Below are positions 26,236 to 35,744 of a DNA stretch of 64,000 nucleotides, one piece after another. Within the stretch, counting starts at the first letter, position 1. Every line of letters begins with the position of its first letter. The DNA lies in assembly GCA_965204245.1 (NCBI GenBank), contig CBDBED010000012.1, positions 134,099-198,098 of the forward strand, written 5' to 3'. The notes below the pieces were generated by a model. The model had not been told where the DNA came from, did not search any database, and saw only the letters and a program-made list of their open reading frames with translations. Position numbers and translations under genes: made by a program. This DNA is from JAAXIE01 sp965204245 (GTDB lineage Bacteria > Chloroflexota > Dehalococcoidia > Lucifugimonadales > JAAXIE01).

Positions 26236-27163
26236 CTATTCGTCCCGGCCCCAGCCGGAGCCGAAGACGTAGCCGTCGGTCCCGGCCACGAAGACCCGCC
26301 GCGACTCCGATTTCACCCACACGCCGTGCTCAGTAGCCTCGAACGTCTCCCCGCCTAACAGGTCCTGCACTTCCCGCCCGATCATCGATGGGTCCGAGTG
26401 CCCCACTATCCTCCCGTCCGGGTCGCCTATGAATGCGGACCACCTGCCATCCACCGTCTCGGCGGAGTTGTAGTAGGCGATGGCCTCCTCCAGGCCCGCC
26501 AGGGCGCTCCCCGGACTGGCGAAGTAGGCCATGGTCTCCGTCAGCCCCACCTCACGGTACTTGTCCACCGACAGCAACACCAGCATCCTCGCGAACTCGT
26601 CGGCGTCTATGTACCAGCCAGACCCGAACAGCAGCCCGTCGCGCTTCACCACCCACGCGTTCTTCAGTTCGAAGTCGCCGGCGCCTATGCCGCCGCTCTC
26701 CGGGTTGCGGTACACGTAGGTCACCCACTTGCCGTCCTCGTCGGCGGAGAGCATCTCCGGCCCGAACTCGTAGCCGTTGGCGTCGGTGCCCACCCAGCCC
26801 TTCATGTCTAGGCCGCGGCGCTCGGCGTCGGGGTGTCCTATCACCATGTCGTTCTCGTCGATGATGAAGGCGTACCACTGGCCGTCGACGCTCTCCGGTT
26901 GGTTGTAGTGGGCCAGGGGTGGCGTCGAGACCCTGGGCATCGTACCGGGCGATGGCGTCCTGGACGAAGAACTTGGTGTACTCGACGGGTGCGGATTTCG
27001 CAGGGATGGAGGCCGCGGCGTCCGCAACGCCTATGTCCTCTCTGTCGGCCTCTGCCCTTTCCTGGGCCTGCTCCCCGCTCCCGCCTCCGCAGGCGGCGAA
27101 CAGCGCCGTGACCAGCAGCAAGAGCGCCGCCACTGAAACTGCGTGGAATACCTTGCTCTTCAT
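26236..27163 (-). pseudogene. Lipoprotein with two Cache-like domains, frameshifted
   Basis: Begins at ATG 27163 (or 27169). A lipoprotein signal LLLLVTALFAACGGG has its lipobox Cys near residue 20. After …IARYDAQGLDAT the frame changes at the short G4/C4 run at 26916-26919; one extra base would join it to LAHYNQPESVDGQW. Two similar sensor repeats follow: YNQPESVDGQWYAF-x-x-DENDMVIGHPD and YNSAETVDGRWSAF-x-x-DPDGRIVGHSD, each ending in a GSGW segment. These look like Cache-type ligand-binding domains outside the membrane. It follows the 563-residue surface gene by about 14 bases, so they are co-transcribed. No kinase or chemoreceptor part is attached. Confidence 0.7.
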
Positions 27164-27176
27164 ATCCATCCCTTCC

Positions 27177-28868
27177 TCACACCCCACCGACGCGCGTCCC
27201 AGGAATGACGATTCCGTGGTTGTACGCCTTCTCACCGTCTATCGGGTTCAAGGGGTCGCAGCCGGGCCTGATGCAGGCGTGGATGTGAATACTTTCGTCA
27301 CCTTCATCTTCGTCGTCGTCGGTGATGGCGATGGTTATCAGGACGCTGGTTTCACCCTCGCCGATGGTGATGGTGGACGGCATCGTGAAGTCATCGCTGG
27401 ACGCTGTCTGCGTGGGGCTGGTGGCCAGGGTTACGGTCGTGCCGCCCGCAGGCGCCGGGCTGGGCAGCGTCAACATCAAAACCGCTTCTGAGCCTTCTTG
27501 TGGGAGCACGCAGGCTCTCAGGCCCTCAAGTCCTCGGGTGTAGTTCCGGCACCTGTCGAAGAGTCCACCATCGTCAGAGTCCTGGGACTGAGGCTGGTTG
27601 TTGTCGTTGTCGCTGGGGGAGATGGTCACCGTCGCGCCGGTCGTGGTGAGGCCGGATGACCCCGTGTCGGCTCCCAGCTCTATGGTCTCGGCGGCCTCGG
27701 CCGCGTCGTCGTCCACGATGGTGAGGGTGGCGGTGCCCGTCTTCTCGCCCTCGGCGATGGTGAAGGCCGGGGGCAGGATGTAGTCGTCGTTGGCGGTGGC
27801 CGTGCCGCCGGCGGACAGGGTGACCTCCACACCGTCGCCAACCGCCGCGTTGTCCATGGTTGCGGTGACGGTGACGTCGCCCTCCTCCTCGGATACGGTG
27901 GCCTTATCCACCGTCAGGGTCAGGGTGGTGGGCTGGAGTACCTGAGGCTGGGGAGATGGCTCCACGGCTGGGACCACGGAGACCGGGACTTGCAGGTTCA
28001 GCGGGACCTTCTGCCCTTCGAACCAGTTCTGAGTAGCCCGAGCGGACGGATGGTACACGTTGAACCCGTCGCCGTCTCGGCGATCCGGCCACCAGCCGAC
28101 GTGATCGGTATTGTCCAGGGAGAGCGCAATGTCGCCGAATTGCATCTTCCCTCTTCGCAGAGGGGAATCAGGCGGCACGGGCGTACTGTCGGACAGACCT
28201 GCGTGGTCGGACTGATTCATGGCTTGGGGACTTGCTTTGTCGAGGAATTGTGTCCATCGGTAGGTCGCGCCCCCAAACTCGAACTCATCCTCGGTGAGCG
28301 CCACGGAGCACTCGTCAAACTCCCTGTCATGGCTGAAGAACACGCGGTTGCAGCCGAAGTAGTTGTACTTGTTTACATCCACCGTCAGGATGGCGGCCCA
28401 GACGACGTCTTCGTTGGGGGTGGCGCCGGTCGCGTCGGACCACTGGCCGTCGCCGGCGCTGTTGGAGGCCCGCACCCGCACGTCATAGGTAAGGCCGTTG
28501 GTCAGGCCGGTGATCTCCGTGTCGGTCCCCGTCCCGCTGTGGCTGGCCGTCACCCAGCCGCTCAACGGGTCGTTGAAGTTGCCGGGCAGGTCGGCGGCGG
28601 TCGAAGCCTTGTGCTCCACTGTGTACGAGCTGATATTCGCGCCGCCATTGCTCTCGGGCGGGTTCCAGCCCGCGACCAGCTTGCCGTTGCCGGGGGCTAC
28701 GACGAGGCCAGTGGGCGCGCCAAGCGCGCCGGAGGCGGATGCCGTCGACGCCGCCAGTAAGAGGGCCGCCAACGCTATCAGGACCCCAAGGACGGCGGCC
28801 GGGAGCGGGAGCCTGCCCCGCGGTCGGCGCAGGGCAGGCGTGTTGCAGTCGGGTAGTGTTTCCCCCAT
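27177..28868 (-). CDS. Secreted fibronectin-III / Calx-beta surface protein
   Basis: A 563-residue protein with AAGGAGGAACTGG before ATG 28868. A signal segment spans about residues 22-46, then a fibronectin-III domain about 48-150 (APTGLVVAPGNGKLVAGWNPPESNGG…YDVRVRASNSAG). A unique region with Cys pairs runs 150-310. Calx-beta-like repeats lie at about 315-415 (VSEEEGDVTVTATMDN…TLTIVDDDAAEAAETIELG) and 440-545. Like its larger neighbours it should be exported and bind Ca2+. Copy C of the TGATAT element lies 200-250 bases upstream and is oriented toward it. The Cache lipoprotein follows in the same transcript. Confidence 0.85.
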   Translation of the reverse strand: MGETLPDCNTPALRRPRGRLPLPAAVLGVLIALAALLLAASTASASGALGAPTGLVVAPGNGKLVAGWNPPESNGGANISSYTVEHKASTAADLPGNFNDPLSGWVTASHSGTGTDTEITGLTNGLTYDVRVRASNSAGDGQWSDATGATPNEDVVWAAILTVDVNKYNYFGCNRVFFSHDREFDECSVALTEDEFEFGGATYRWTQFLDKASPQAMNQSDHAGLSDSTPVPPDSPLRRGKMQFGDIALSLDNTDHVGWWPDRRDGDGFNVYHPSARATQNWFEGQKVPLNLQVPVSVVPAVEPSPQPQVLQPTTLTLTVDKATVSEEEGDVTVTATMDNAAVGDGVEVTLSAGGTATANDDYILPPAFTIAEGEKTGTATLTIVDDDAAEAAETIELGADTGSSGLTTTGATVTISPSDNDNNQPQSQDSDDGGLFDRCRNYTRGLEGLRACVLPQEGSEAVLMLTLPSPAPAGGTTVTLATSPTQTASSDDFTMPSTITIGEGETSVLITIAITDDDEDEGDESIHIHACIRPGCDPLNPIDGEKAYNHGIVIPGTRVGGV

Positions 28869-29067
28869 CTGTTCCAGTTCCTCCTTCTTGTTTCTCAGCT
28901 CTTCGGTGCGGCAGGCTTTCGCGGCGGCCCAACGGACCCCACCGACGGATTTTGCTCAGCGCCGAAAAATGCTACCGCCAAGGGTGTGTGTGCCTTGTGT
29001 ACCCCGCTACCCCTGCCGTGAGGGTTCTGTGTAGGTTTTGTGCTTGTGTTCTTCCATTCCCGGCCAA

Positions 29068-29118
29068 ATATCACAGTAGTTCATGGCTATTTGCCCTTCA
29101 TATCACGGCCATATCATG
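29068..29118 (-). promoter_or_regulatory. TGATAT three-box element, copy C
   Basis: Read on the reverse strand, TGATAT boxes lie at 29116-29111, 29105-29100 and 29073-29068, again 11 and 32 bases apart. The core TGATATGGCCGTGATAT is identical to copies A and B. It lies between the divergent genes 28868 (-) and 29161 (+) and could regulate both. Confidence 0.6.
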
Positions 29119-29160
29119 CTCGTGTAGTAGAATCTCCCCTGTACCCAGTTCACGGGAGGT

Positions 29161-31788
29161 GTGTACACGGCTATCGAGCAACACGACGGGCGCCAGCGGA
29201 ACAGGAGGCAGAGGTGGCGGACCGATTTGTCCGGCGCAGGCGGCGCCCTGTTGCTGCCAGCCCCTGACACAGCAGGGCCGGATAGAGGCAGGGAGACCAC
29301 ACAGGCCGTTCCCGAGCCGACCGTCAGCGTCGAAGAAGCCGAGGGGCTGAGGCGGGAGATCGAGACGCTGCGCGACCGCCTGGCCGGGCTGAACGAGGCC
29401 ACCCTTCGCATCAACACGGGCCTGGACCTCGGCGCAGTCCTGCAAGGGGTCATAGACGGGGCCCGGGCGCTGACCGGCGCACGATACGGCGCGCTCCTGG
29501 TGCTGGACCACCTTGGGGACATCGAGGACCTCATAACGTCCGGCATCACTCCCGAGGAGATAGCAAGGATCAAGGCGGAGCCCAAGGTCCTGGGGCTGCT
29601 CCGATACCTCAACGAGATCGAGGGGCCGCTGAGACTCCGGGACATCGCCAGTCATCCCAGGTCGGTGGGCTTTCCCGAAGGCCACCCGCCGATGAAGAGC
29701 TTCCTGGGGACCCCGGTCGTCCATCACGGCCAGAGGCTCGGCAACATCTACCTCACCGAGAAGGGGTCCAGCCGGGAGTTCACCATCGAGGACGAAGAGA
29801 CATTGGCGCTGTTCGCCTCCCATGCGGCGGTGGCCATCGCCAACGCCCGGGCCTACCGTTCCGAGCGGCAGGCCAAGGCCGACCTGGAGGCCCTGGTGGA
29901 CACGTCACCCGTGGGGGTGCTGGTGTTCGACGCGAAGACGATGGGCCTGCTGACTCTCAACCAGGAGACGAGACGGATCGTCCGCGGGCTGCGACCGCCG
30001 GGCCGCAGCCAGGCGGAGATGCTCAGCGTGATGAGCTTCCGGCGCCCGGACGGGCAGGAGATTCCGCCCGATGAGACGCCGACGGCCCGGGCCATACGCA
30101 ATCGGGAGACGGTGCGCGCCGAGGAGATGCTCATCGATCTCCAGGACGGCCAGACTGTGACCGCTATCGTGAACGCCACGCCGGTGTTCTCCGAAGACGG
30201 AGAGGTAGTCTCCTGCATCACCACCATCCAGGACATGACCGCGCTCGAAAGGATGGAGAGACTGCGCTCCGAGTTCATCGGCATGGTGAGCCACGAGCTG
30301 AGAACGCCGCTGGCCGCCATCAAGGGCTCCGCCGCCAGTGTGCTGGGCGGTTCGGCCCACATCGATCACGCGGAGATGCGGCGTTTCTTCCAGGTGATAG
30401 ACGAGCAGGCCGATCAAATGCGGAGCCTCATCGGCGACATTCTCGACACGGCGCAGATAGACGCGGGCGCGCTGTCGGTCACCACCGAGCCCGCCGACGT
30501 GGCGGAAGTGGTCGAGGTGGCAAGGCGCGTATTCCTGCACAGCGCCGCCACCAACATCATCGAGGCCGAACTCCCGCCCGGCCTGCCTCTGGTCAGTGTT
30601 GACCGGCAGCGCATGCTGCAGGTCCTGAACAATCTCTTCACCTACGCGTCCCTCTACTCGCCCTACGGGTCCACCATCTGGGTGAGCGCGTCGGTGGACG
30701 ACGTGTACGTTTCCATATCCGTGACGGACGAGAGCAGGGGCGTATCCGCCGAGCGTCTGCCCCACCTCTTCAGGAAGTTCTATCCCGTGGACCCCAAAGG
30801 CGGGTATGAGGCGGCGGTGGTCCGGAAACCCGGTCCCACTGCCCTCACGGCAGGAGAGGGCCTGGGTCTGGTGATCTGCAGGGGGATAGTGGAGGCCCAC
30901 GGAGGCCGCATCTGGGCCGAAAGCGACGGGCCGGGCCTGGGTACGAGGATCACCTTCACCGTTCCGGCCGTCGCGGAGGCCGGCCCCGGCCGGCTCGCCG
31001 ACGACCCTGGGCGCACCCTGCACCGGGATACGGTGGGGGCGGAGAGGGGACGGGAGCGCGTTCTCATAGTGGACGACGAGCCGCACCTGCTGTCGTATTT
31101 ACGGAAGACGCTGCGGGAGGCGGGCTATTTCCCTCTGGCCGCCAGCAATCTGAGTGAGGCGGAGCGCCTCATCGAGACGGACAAGCCTCACCTCGTGCTG
31201 CTCAATCCGGCGCTGGATGGCGCCCACCCCCTGTCAGGGCGCGGATCGAGCGGGACCGAGATGGTCGACGGCGTGCGCGAGCTCACCGATGCGCCGGTCA
31301 TCTTTCTGGGAGAGCAAGGCGCTGACGAGGACGGCTCGCTGGCCTTGGATATCGGGGCTGACGACTACATCCTCAAGCCCTTCTCGCCGACGGAGCTGGT
31401 GGCGAGAATCAGGGCGGCCCTGCGCAGGCAATCGGCGTCGGAGCGGGAACGGACGCGCGAGTCCTACCAGGTAGGACACCTGAGAATCGATTACTCGGAA
31501 CGCAGTGTGACCGTTGGCGGCCGGCCGGTGCAGCTGACCTCCACCGAGTATAGGCTGCTCTTCGACCTGTCCGTGAACGCCGGAAAGGTGCTGAGCCACG
31601 ACCAGCTGCTGAGACGGGTCTGGGGGCCGGGCTACGAGGGCGATACCCAGCCGGTGCGCACCTTCGTCAAGAGTCTCCGCCGCAAGCTGGGAGACGACGC
31701 CAGGAGCCCCACCTACATCTTCACGGAGCCTCGCGTCGGCTACCGCATGGCGAAGCCCGAGGGTGGAACGGTGCGCCGGATGCGATAA
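29161..31788 (+). CDS. Hybrid histidine kinase 2, with degenerate catalytic residues
   Basis: An 875-residue paralogue of kinase 1 with the same order: GAF-like about 75-235, PAS-like, HisKA with His378 (MVSHELRTPL), HATPase, receiver, winged helix. GTG 29161 is the first start, with GGGAGG immediately before, so the true start may differ. Key differences are Tyr495 in the N-box (NLFTYASLYS) where Asn is expected, Ser525 for the first Gly of the G1 box (DESRG), and Asn682 at the receiver phosphorylation site (LLNPALDG). The His box, G2 box (GLGLVICRG) and winged helix are kept. It may be a phosphorylation-poor regulator or an accessory to kinase 1. Confidence 0.9.
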   Translation: MYTAIEQHDGRQRNRRQRWRTDLSGAGGALLLPAPDTAGPDRGRETTQAVPEPTVSVEEAEGLRREIETLRDRLAGLNEATLRINTGLDLGAVLQGVIDGARALTGARYGALLVLDHLGDIEDLITSGITPEEIARIKAEPKVLGLLRYLNEIEGPLRLRDIASHPRSVGFPEGHPPMKSFLGTPVVHHGQRLGNIYLTEKGSSREFTIEDEETLALFASHAAVAIANARAYRSERQAKADLEALVDTSPVGVLVFDAKTMGLLTLNQETRRIVRGLRPPGRSQAEMLSVMSFRRPDGQEIPPDETPTARAIRNRETVRAEEMLIDLQDGQTVTAIVNATPVFSEDGEVVSCITTIQDMTALERMERLRSEFIGMVSHELRTPLAAIKGSAASVLGGSAHIDHAEMRRFFQVIDEQADQMRSLIGDILDTAQIDAGALSVTTEPADVAEVVEVARRVFLHSAATNIIEAELPPGLPLVSVDRQRMLQVLNNLFTYASLYSPYGSTIWVSASVDDVYVSISVTDESRGVSAERLPHLFRKFYPVDPKGGYEAAVVRKPGPTALTAGEGLGLVICRGIVEAHGGRIWAESDGPGLGTRITFTVPAVAEAGPGRLADDPGRTLHRDTVGAERGRERVLIVDDEPHLLSYLRKTLREAGYFPLAASNLSEAERLIETDKPHLVLLNPALDGAHPLSGRGSSGTEMVDGVRELTDAPVIFLGEQGADEDGSLALDIGADDYILKPFSPTELVARIRAALRRQSASERERTRESYQVGHLRIDYSERSVTVGGRPVQLTSTEYRLLFDLSVNAGKVLSHDQLLRRVWGPGYEGDTQPVRTFVKSLRRKLGDDARSPTYIFTEPRVGYRMAKPEGGTVRRMR

Positions 31789-31801
31789 CGGGAGTTCACT
31801 C

Positions 31802-32659
31802 ATGGCGATCAGAATAGTCACCGACAGCTGTGCCGATCTGCCACCCCAGGTGGCTCGCGACAACGGCATCATCGTTGTGCCTCTCTACGTCACCGTCGGC
31901 GCCGACACCTACCGGGACGGGGAGGACATCAGCGCCGACCGGTTCTACTCCATCCTGGAGGAGACCACCGTCCTCCCCACGACCTCCCAGCCTTCCGTCG
32001 GCGACTTCGCCGGCGTCTACCGCGGGTTGCTGGACGAGGGCCACCATGTGGTGTCCATTCACGTCAGCGCCAAGCTGAGCGGCACCCTCAACTCCGCAAT
32101 CCAGGCCAGGGCGTCGCTGGGCGACCCGCCCCAGATCGCAATCGTGGACTCCCGGCTGGCGGGAGGGGCGCAGGCCCTGCAGGCCCTGAACGCCGCCGAG
32201 TGGGCCCGCGAGATGACCGATCTCAAGGAAGTGGCGGAGAAGACGGTCCGTTCCATAGGGAGGCACCACAGCTTCGTGGTGGTGGACACCCTGAAGTACC
32301 TGCAGCGGGGCGGACGCATCGGCAAGGCCCAGGCTTTCCTCGGAGGCGCGCTCCAGTTCAAGCCCATCATCGGCATCCGGGACGGCGAACCCCATCCCAT
32401 CGAGCGTCTCCGCACCCGCCGGAAGGCTACCGCCAGGGTCATCGGCCTTGCGCGGGAGCTGGCTCCCTTCACCCGGCTGCACGTGAGCTACAGCACCGGC
32501 CCGGAGCTAGCCCGGGCAGTCATTGGAGGACTGGCCGACCTGGTGAAGCCGGACGATATCTTAGAGTCCCGGTTCGGACCTGTCCTGGGCACGCATCTCG
32601 GACCCAATACCATAGGGGTCGCGTTGAGCCAACCCGACCCGGGCAACGTAACGACATGA
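31802..32659 (+). CDS. DegV-family fatty-acid-binding protein
   Basis: A 285-residue protein from ATG 31802, 14 bases after the kinase stop. DegV signatures are IVTDSCADLP at the start, PTTSQPSVGDF at about 60, VSIHVSAKLSGTLNSA at about 82-97, VDTLKYLQRGGRIG at about 160, and LGTHLGPNTIGVA near the end. Family members bind a fatty acid, and FakB proteins hand it to a FakA kinase for lipid synthesis. No fakA is nearby. Closeness to the kinase gene suggests one transcript. Confidence 0.9.
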   Translation: MAIRIVTDSCADLPPQVARDNGIIVVPLYVTVGADTYRDGEDISADRFYSILEETTVLPTTSQPSVGDFAGVYRGLLDEGHHVVSIHVSAKLSGTLNSAIQARASLGDPPQIAIVDSRLAGGAQALQALNAAEWAREMTDLKEVAEKTVRSIGRHHSFVVVDTLKYLQRGGRIGKAQAFLGGALQFKPIIGIRDGEPHPIERLRTRRKATARVIGLARELAPFTRLHVSYSTGPELARAVIGGLADLVKPDDILESRFGPVLGTHLGPNTIGVALSQPDPGNVTT

Positions 32660-32692
32660 CCGCTATCGTTTGGTCAGGGAAGGAGGAGAGCC

Positions 32693-33737
32693 ATGCCACG
32701 CCGCTTCTATGCTGCTCACCGATGGGTCGCCGCGATGATGCTGCGCAAGTATGGGCTGGCGCTGATTGCAATGGCTGTTGTCGCGACCCTTGCCTGTTCT
32801 ACCGCATCCGATGACTCCAAAGACCCCATCGTCCTCAATGATCTTGGCTGGGACAGCGCATTGTCCCAGAACCGCATCGCCCAATACATCGTGGAGAAGG
32901 GCTACGGGTATCCTACTGACGTGATGGAAGGCGGTACGACAGTAGCCATCCCCGCCCTGAGACGGGGCGACAGCGATGTGATGATGGAGCTTTGGCTGCC
33001 CAACGCGAGGGAAGCCTGGGAGGAGGCCACGGTAGCCGGGGAAGTGGTCTCTCTTGGCGAAAGCTTGAGCAAACTCTCCCAATCGGCATTTATGATTCCC
33101 GCTTACATGCAGGAGGCGCACCCGGGGCTGGACAGCGTCGAAGACCTCAAAGAGGAGCAATACAGGAAGCTGTTCGCAACCGCAGAAAGTGGCGGCAAGG
33201 CCAGGCTGGTTTCCTGTCCCGACGGATGGGCCTGCAACGTGGTGAACGAAGTCCAGGTCAACGGCTATGGCCTTCCACATCGTCGTCCCTGAGTCCGAAG
33301 CGGCGTTGCACAGCGAGCTTTTCGACCTCTACGAGAAGGGGGAGCCCTGGCTGGGTTACCTGGACAGCAGCATGGCCCCCGCGTTGAAGCTGGACATGGT
33401 CCGGTTGGAAGAACCCCCCTATAGCCACGCGTGCTGGGCCACGACCAAAGCCTGCGCGTACGATGAGACGACTCTCCTGATCGCAGCGCGCCCCGAATTG
33501 CTGATGCGGGCGCCCGAAGTGGCCGGCATGTTGCGCAAGTGGGACTTGTCTACCGACGACTACACATCCATGTCTATATGGCGGATCGACAACGACGCCA
33601 GCCATGCCGATACCGCGGTCTGGTGGTTGAATAACAACTCAAGCATCTGGCGCCAGTGGGTGATGAACGAGGCTGCCAACGCCATACAGGAGGCCCTTGA
33701 CCGCGAAGAGCGCGCTGAAGGGTGGCCTGACCAATAG
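32693..33737 (+). pseudogene. Glycine-betaine/proline-type substrate-binding lipoprotein (OpuAC-like), frameshifted
   Basis: AGGAGGAG precedes ATG 32693. A lipoprotein signal ends in VVATLACST. The first frame reads VLNDLGWDSALSQN…VMEGGTTVAIPALRRGDSDVMMELWLPN…, then changes frame near 33263-33280, after NGYGL, to HIVVPESEAAL…YEKGEPWLGYL…LEEPPY…CWATTKACAY. This is the type of substrate-binding protein that serves ABC importers of compatible solutes. A shift by one base (or loss of two) explains the break. No permease or ATPase gene is nearby, so it is an orphan. Confidence 0.75.
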
Positions 33738-35025
33738 AGCCGCGTGGCCGGTATCACGATTGGGAACATATTCCCCGTCGGTAAACGTCAAAGGGGGTAA
33801 CAGGCTCTCTCGAATGCGCGGAAAAGCAAAATCGGGCCTGGTGAGGAGACGAAAGATGCGTGAGAACGCTAATGGCCTGTATGGGCGAAGAAGTCGGGCT
33901 GGCTCACCGTGCTCGTTGTGGCCCCGTGCCTCACGGCGGCCGCCCTGCTTGCGGCATGCGGCGGCGAACCGCAGCCCGGCTCGCCAGCAAGCCCCACAGT
34001 CACAACGGGCAGCGCCGGCACAAACACCCCTGACCCGACGGAAGTCCCGCCGTCCGCCGCGCCGGGTCTTCCGGCCACCCAGGAACCATCGACCAAGGTC
34101 CGTTCGGACAGGGAGCGGGCCTCGCCGTCTGCGGGTAACGCTGACTTGGCGGGCCTGGTCGATGGCAACAACGCCTTCGCCTTCGACCTGTACCGGGCGC
34201 TGAGGGCGCAGGACGGGAACCTGTTCTACTCGCCCCACAGCATCTCTCTGGCCCTCGCCATGACCCACGCCGGAGCGAGGGGAGAGACCGAGCAGCAGAT
34301 GGCAGACGCGCTCCGCTTCTCCCTGCCCCGGGACCGGCTTCACCCCGCGTTCAACGCCCTGGACCAGGAGCTCGCCTCCCGCGGCGAGGGACTACAGGAG
34401 GAAGACGGCGAGGGCTTCAGGCTGAGCATCGTCAACGCGGTCTGGGGACAGCGGGAGCACCCGTTCTGGGAGCCGTTCCTGGACGTTTTGGCGGAGAGCT
34501 ACGGGGCGGGTGTGAGGCAGGCGGATTTTCGCGAGATGACGGAGGAGTCGAGGCTCGCCATCAACGACTGGGTTGCCGAGAACACCGAGGACAAGGATAA
34601 GGGACCTTATCCCGCCGGGCATCATAAATGGGACTTATATCTCTGTGTCCCTAAAGAGATACAATGTGAACATCTCGACAAGTTGCCGGAGGTGTTCGGA
34701 ATGGAATTCAATGAAGCGCGAATGGCAGGGCATATCGTGGCCCTAGAGGGCGTAGTTGCCCTATTGACTCCTTCTCTTGGGAGTGACCATGTTCGCCGCG
34801 CTCAGGCACAGACGATCTATATGGGGATGCAACAGCGTGCCGAGATCGGCATCCTCTGGGAGAATGAGGCCACGCCGGAGCAAGTCGAGGACTTCCTCAG
34901 TGGATTGCGTAGTGGCTTGGATACTATGATGCGGTTGTGATGTCTGCAATACAATACCTTAATTTCTCAACATTATGAAGAAGGGGGGATGTATTGCTGC
35001 GGCTTGGGCTATCGACTTTGCGGGA

Positions 35026-35247
35026 TTATCCCCGAGGTGGGAAGGGGTCGTTGCCGTGACTGTCCTTTTCCCGAATCTTGCCATCCTTGCCATGAATGAC
35101 TAGTTCGGTACCTTGGTTGCGAGCAATTTCCCGGCCTCGATCTATGGCCTCTTGTTGAGTATCATAGATGCCGGATGCCTTATCCCCACCCCCTCGCTGG
35201 ATGGCCCACTTGTCTCCCCTAGGAACTACATGATGTGAGTCGCTCAT
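35026..35247 (-). CDS. DUF2188-like small protein
   Basis: A 73-residue protein: HHVVPRGDKWAIQRGGG…, then DTQQEAIDRGREIARNQGTELVIHGKDGKIREKDSHGNDPFPPRG. The pattern of W-A-x, T-Q-x-EAI-x-x-A/G-R-x-I-A-x-x-QG-x-ELVIHG-x-DG-x-I-R and the DPFPP end is characteristic of DUF2188. Its role is unknown; it is often linked to stress or mobile DNA. The gene lies entirely inside the serpin insertion. Confidence 0.85.
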   Translation of the reverse strand: MSDSHHVVPRGDKWAIQRGGGDKASGIYDTQQEAIDRGREIARNQGTELVIHGKDGKIREKDSHGNDPFPPRG

Positions 35248-35350
35248 ATCGCCGTCCCCAAGTTGATATTATATTGCCATTGTAGCACCCGAAGAGAAGG
35301 CTTGCAAAGTCTTGGTTGACATTCCGCACATATGACGCTAGAAAAGAGTA

Positions 35351-35378
35351 CAGCCCCTAGGGGGTGTCTAGGGGCTGT
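35351..35378. terminator. Perfect hairpin, probable terminator for the reverse gene
   Basis: CAGCCCCTAG and CTAGGGGCTG pair perfectly (10 bp) around GGGGTGT. On the reverse strand TACTCTTTTC follows, a T-rich end that fits termination after the gene ending at 35473. Confidence 0.55.
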
Positions 35379-35472
35379 CATGCTAGAAGAGGTACAAATG
35401 TTGTCAGATCAAGATCGAGTGGAACTTAGAAACCTACTGAGTGATTTCACATTCCAGGACAACGAAGAATTG

Positions 35473-35667
35473 CTAGCGTCCCTCGTTAGGACCTTGACCC
35501 ATGAGATGCTTATAGCGGGGGTCATCGCGCAACACAGCCCCGATACCATAGATGACTTCACGACGCCGGGCTTTGAAATCGAGCTTGACGCTATCCTCGG
35601 CAATGTCGGCGCTGTTGCCATGGACAACACCTTCCGCAGAATTAAGTTTTTCCTCAGAACGCTCCAT
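35473..35667 (-). CDS. Small hypothetical protein in the serpin insert
   Basis: ATG 35667 follows AAAGGAG at the right distance, and a palindromic promoter-like region lies 55 bases further up. The 64-residue product (MERSEEKLNSAEGVV…DDPRYKHLMGQGPNEGR) is charged and soluble. A competing forward ORF 35398-35694 (MLSDQDRVELRNLLSDF…) also has fair composition and an AGAGG site. The promoter, the ribosome site and the downstream hairpin favour the reverse strand. No family recognised. Confidence 0.5.
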   Translation of the reverse strand: MERSEEKLNSAEGVVHGNSADIAEDSVKLDFKARRREVIYGIGAVLRDDPRYKHLMGQGPNEGR

Positions 35668-35720
35668 GGGTTCTCCTTTCCCGACGGAGAGTAGATTCTT
35701 ACCGTAACGCATATTCCGTT

Positions 35721-35744
35721 ACATACTATACTACAGTATGTCAA
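35721..35744 (-). promoter_or_regulatory. Palindromic operator with a -35 hexamer
   Basis: ACATACTATACTACAGTATGT at 35721-35741 is an inverted repeat. On the reverse strand TTGACA (35744-35739) overlaps it, as expected for a repressor-controlled promoter. A -10 is not clear (TAACGG at 17 bases is weak). Confidence 0.4.

Noticed and set aside
26149..26358. Forward ORF starting MASMWVRLFKLKIDM
   Set aside because: The first 27 codons lie outside the Cache gene, but the rest is antisense to it. No ribosome site or homology visible.
35398..35694. Forward ORF in the serpin insertion (MLSDQDRVELRNLLSDF…)
   Set aside because: Plausible, but the opposite strand has a better ribosome site, a promoter-like palindrome and a following hairpin. 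Kept as an alternative only.
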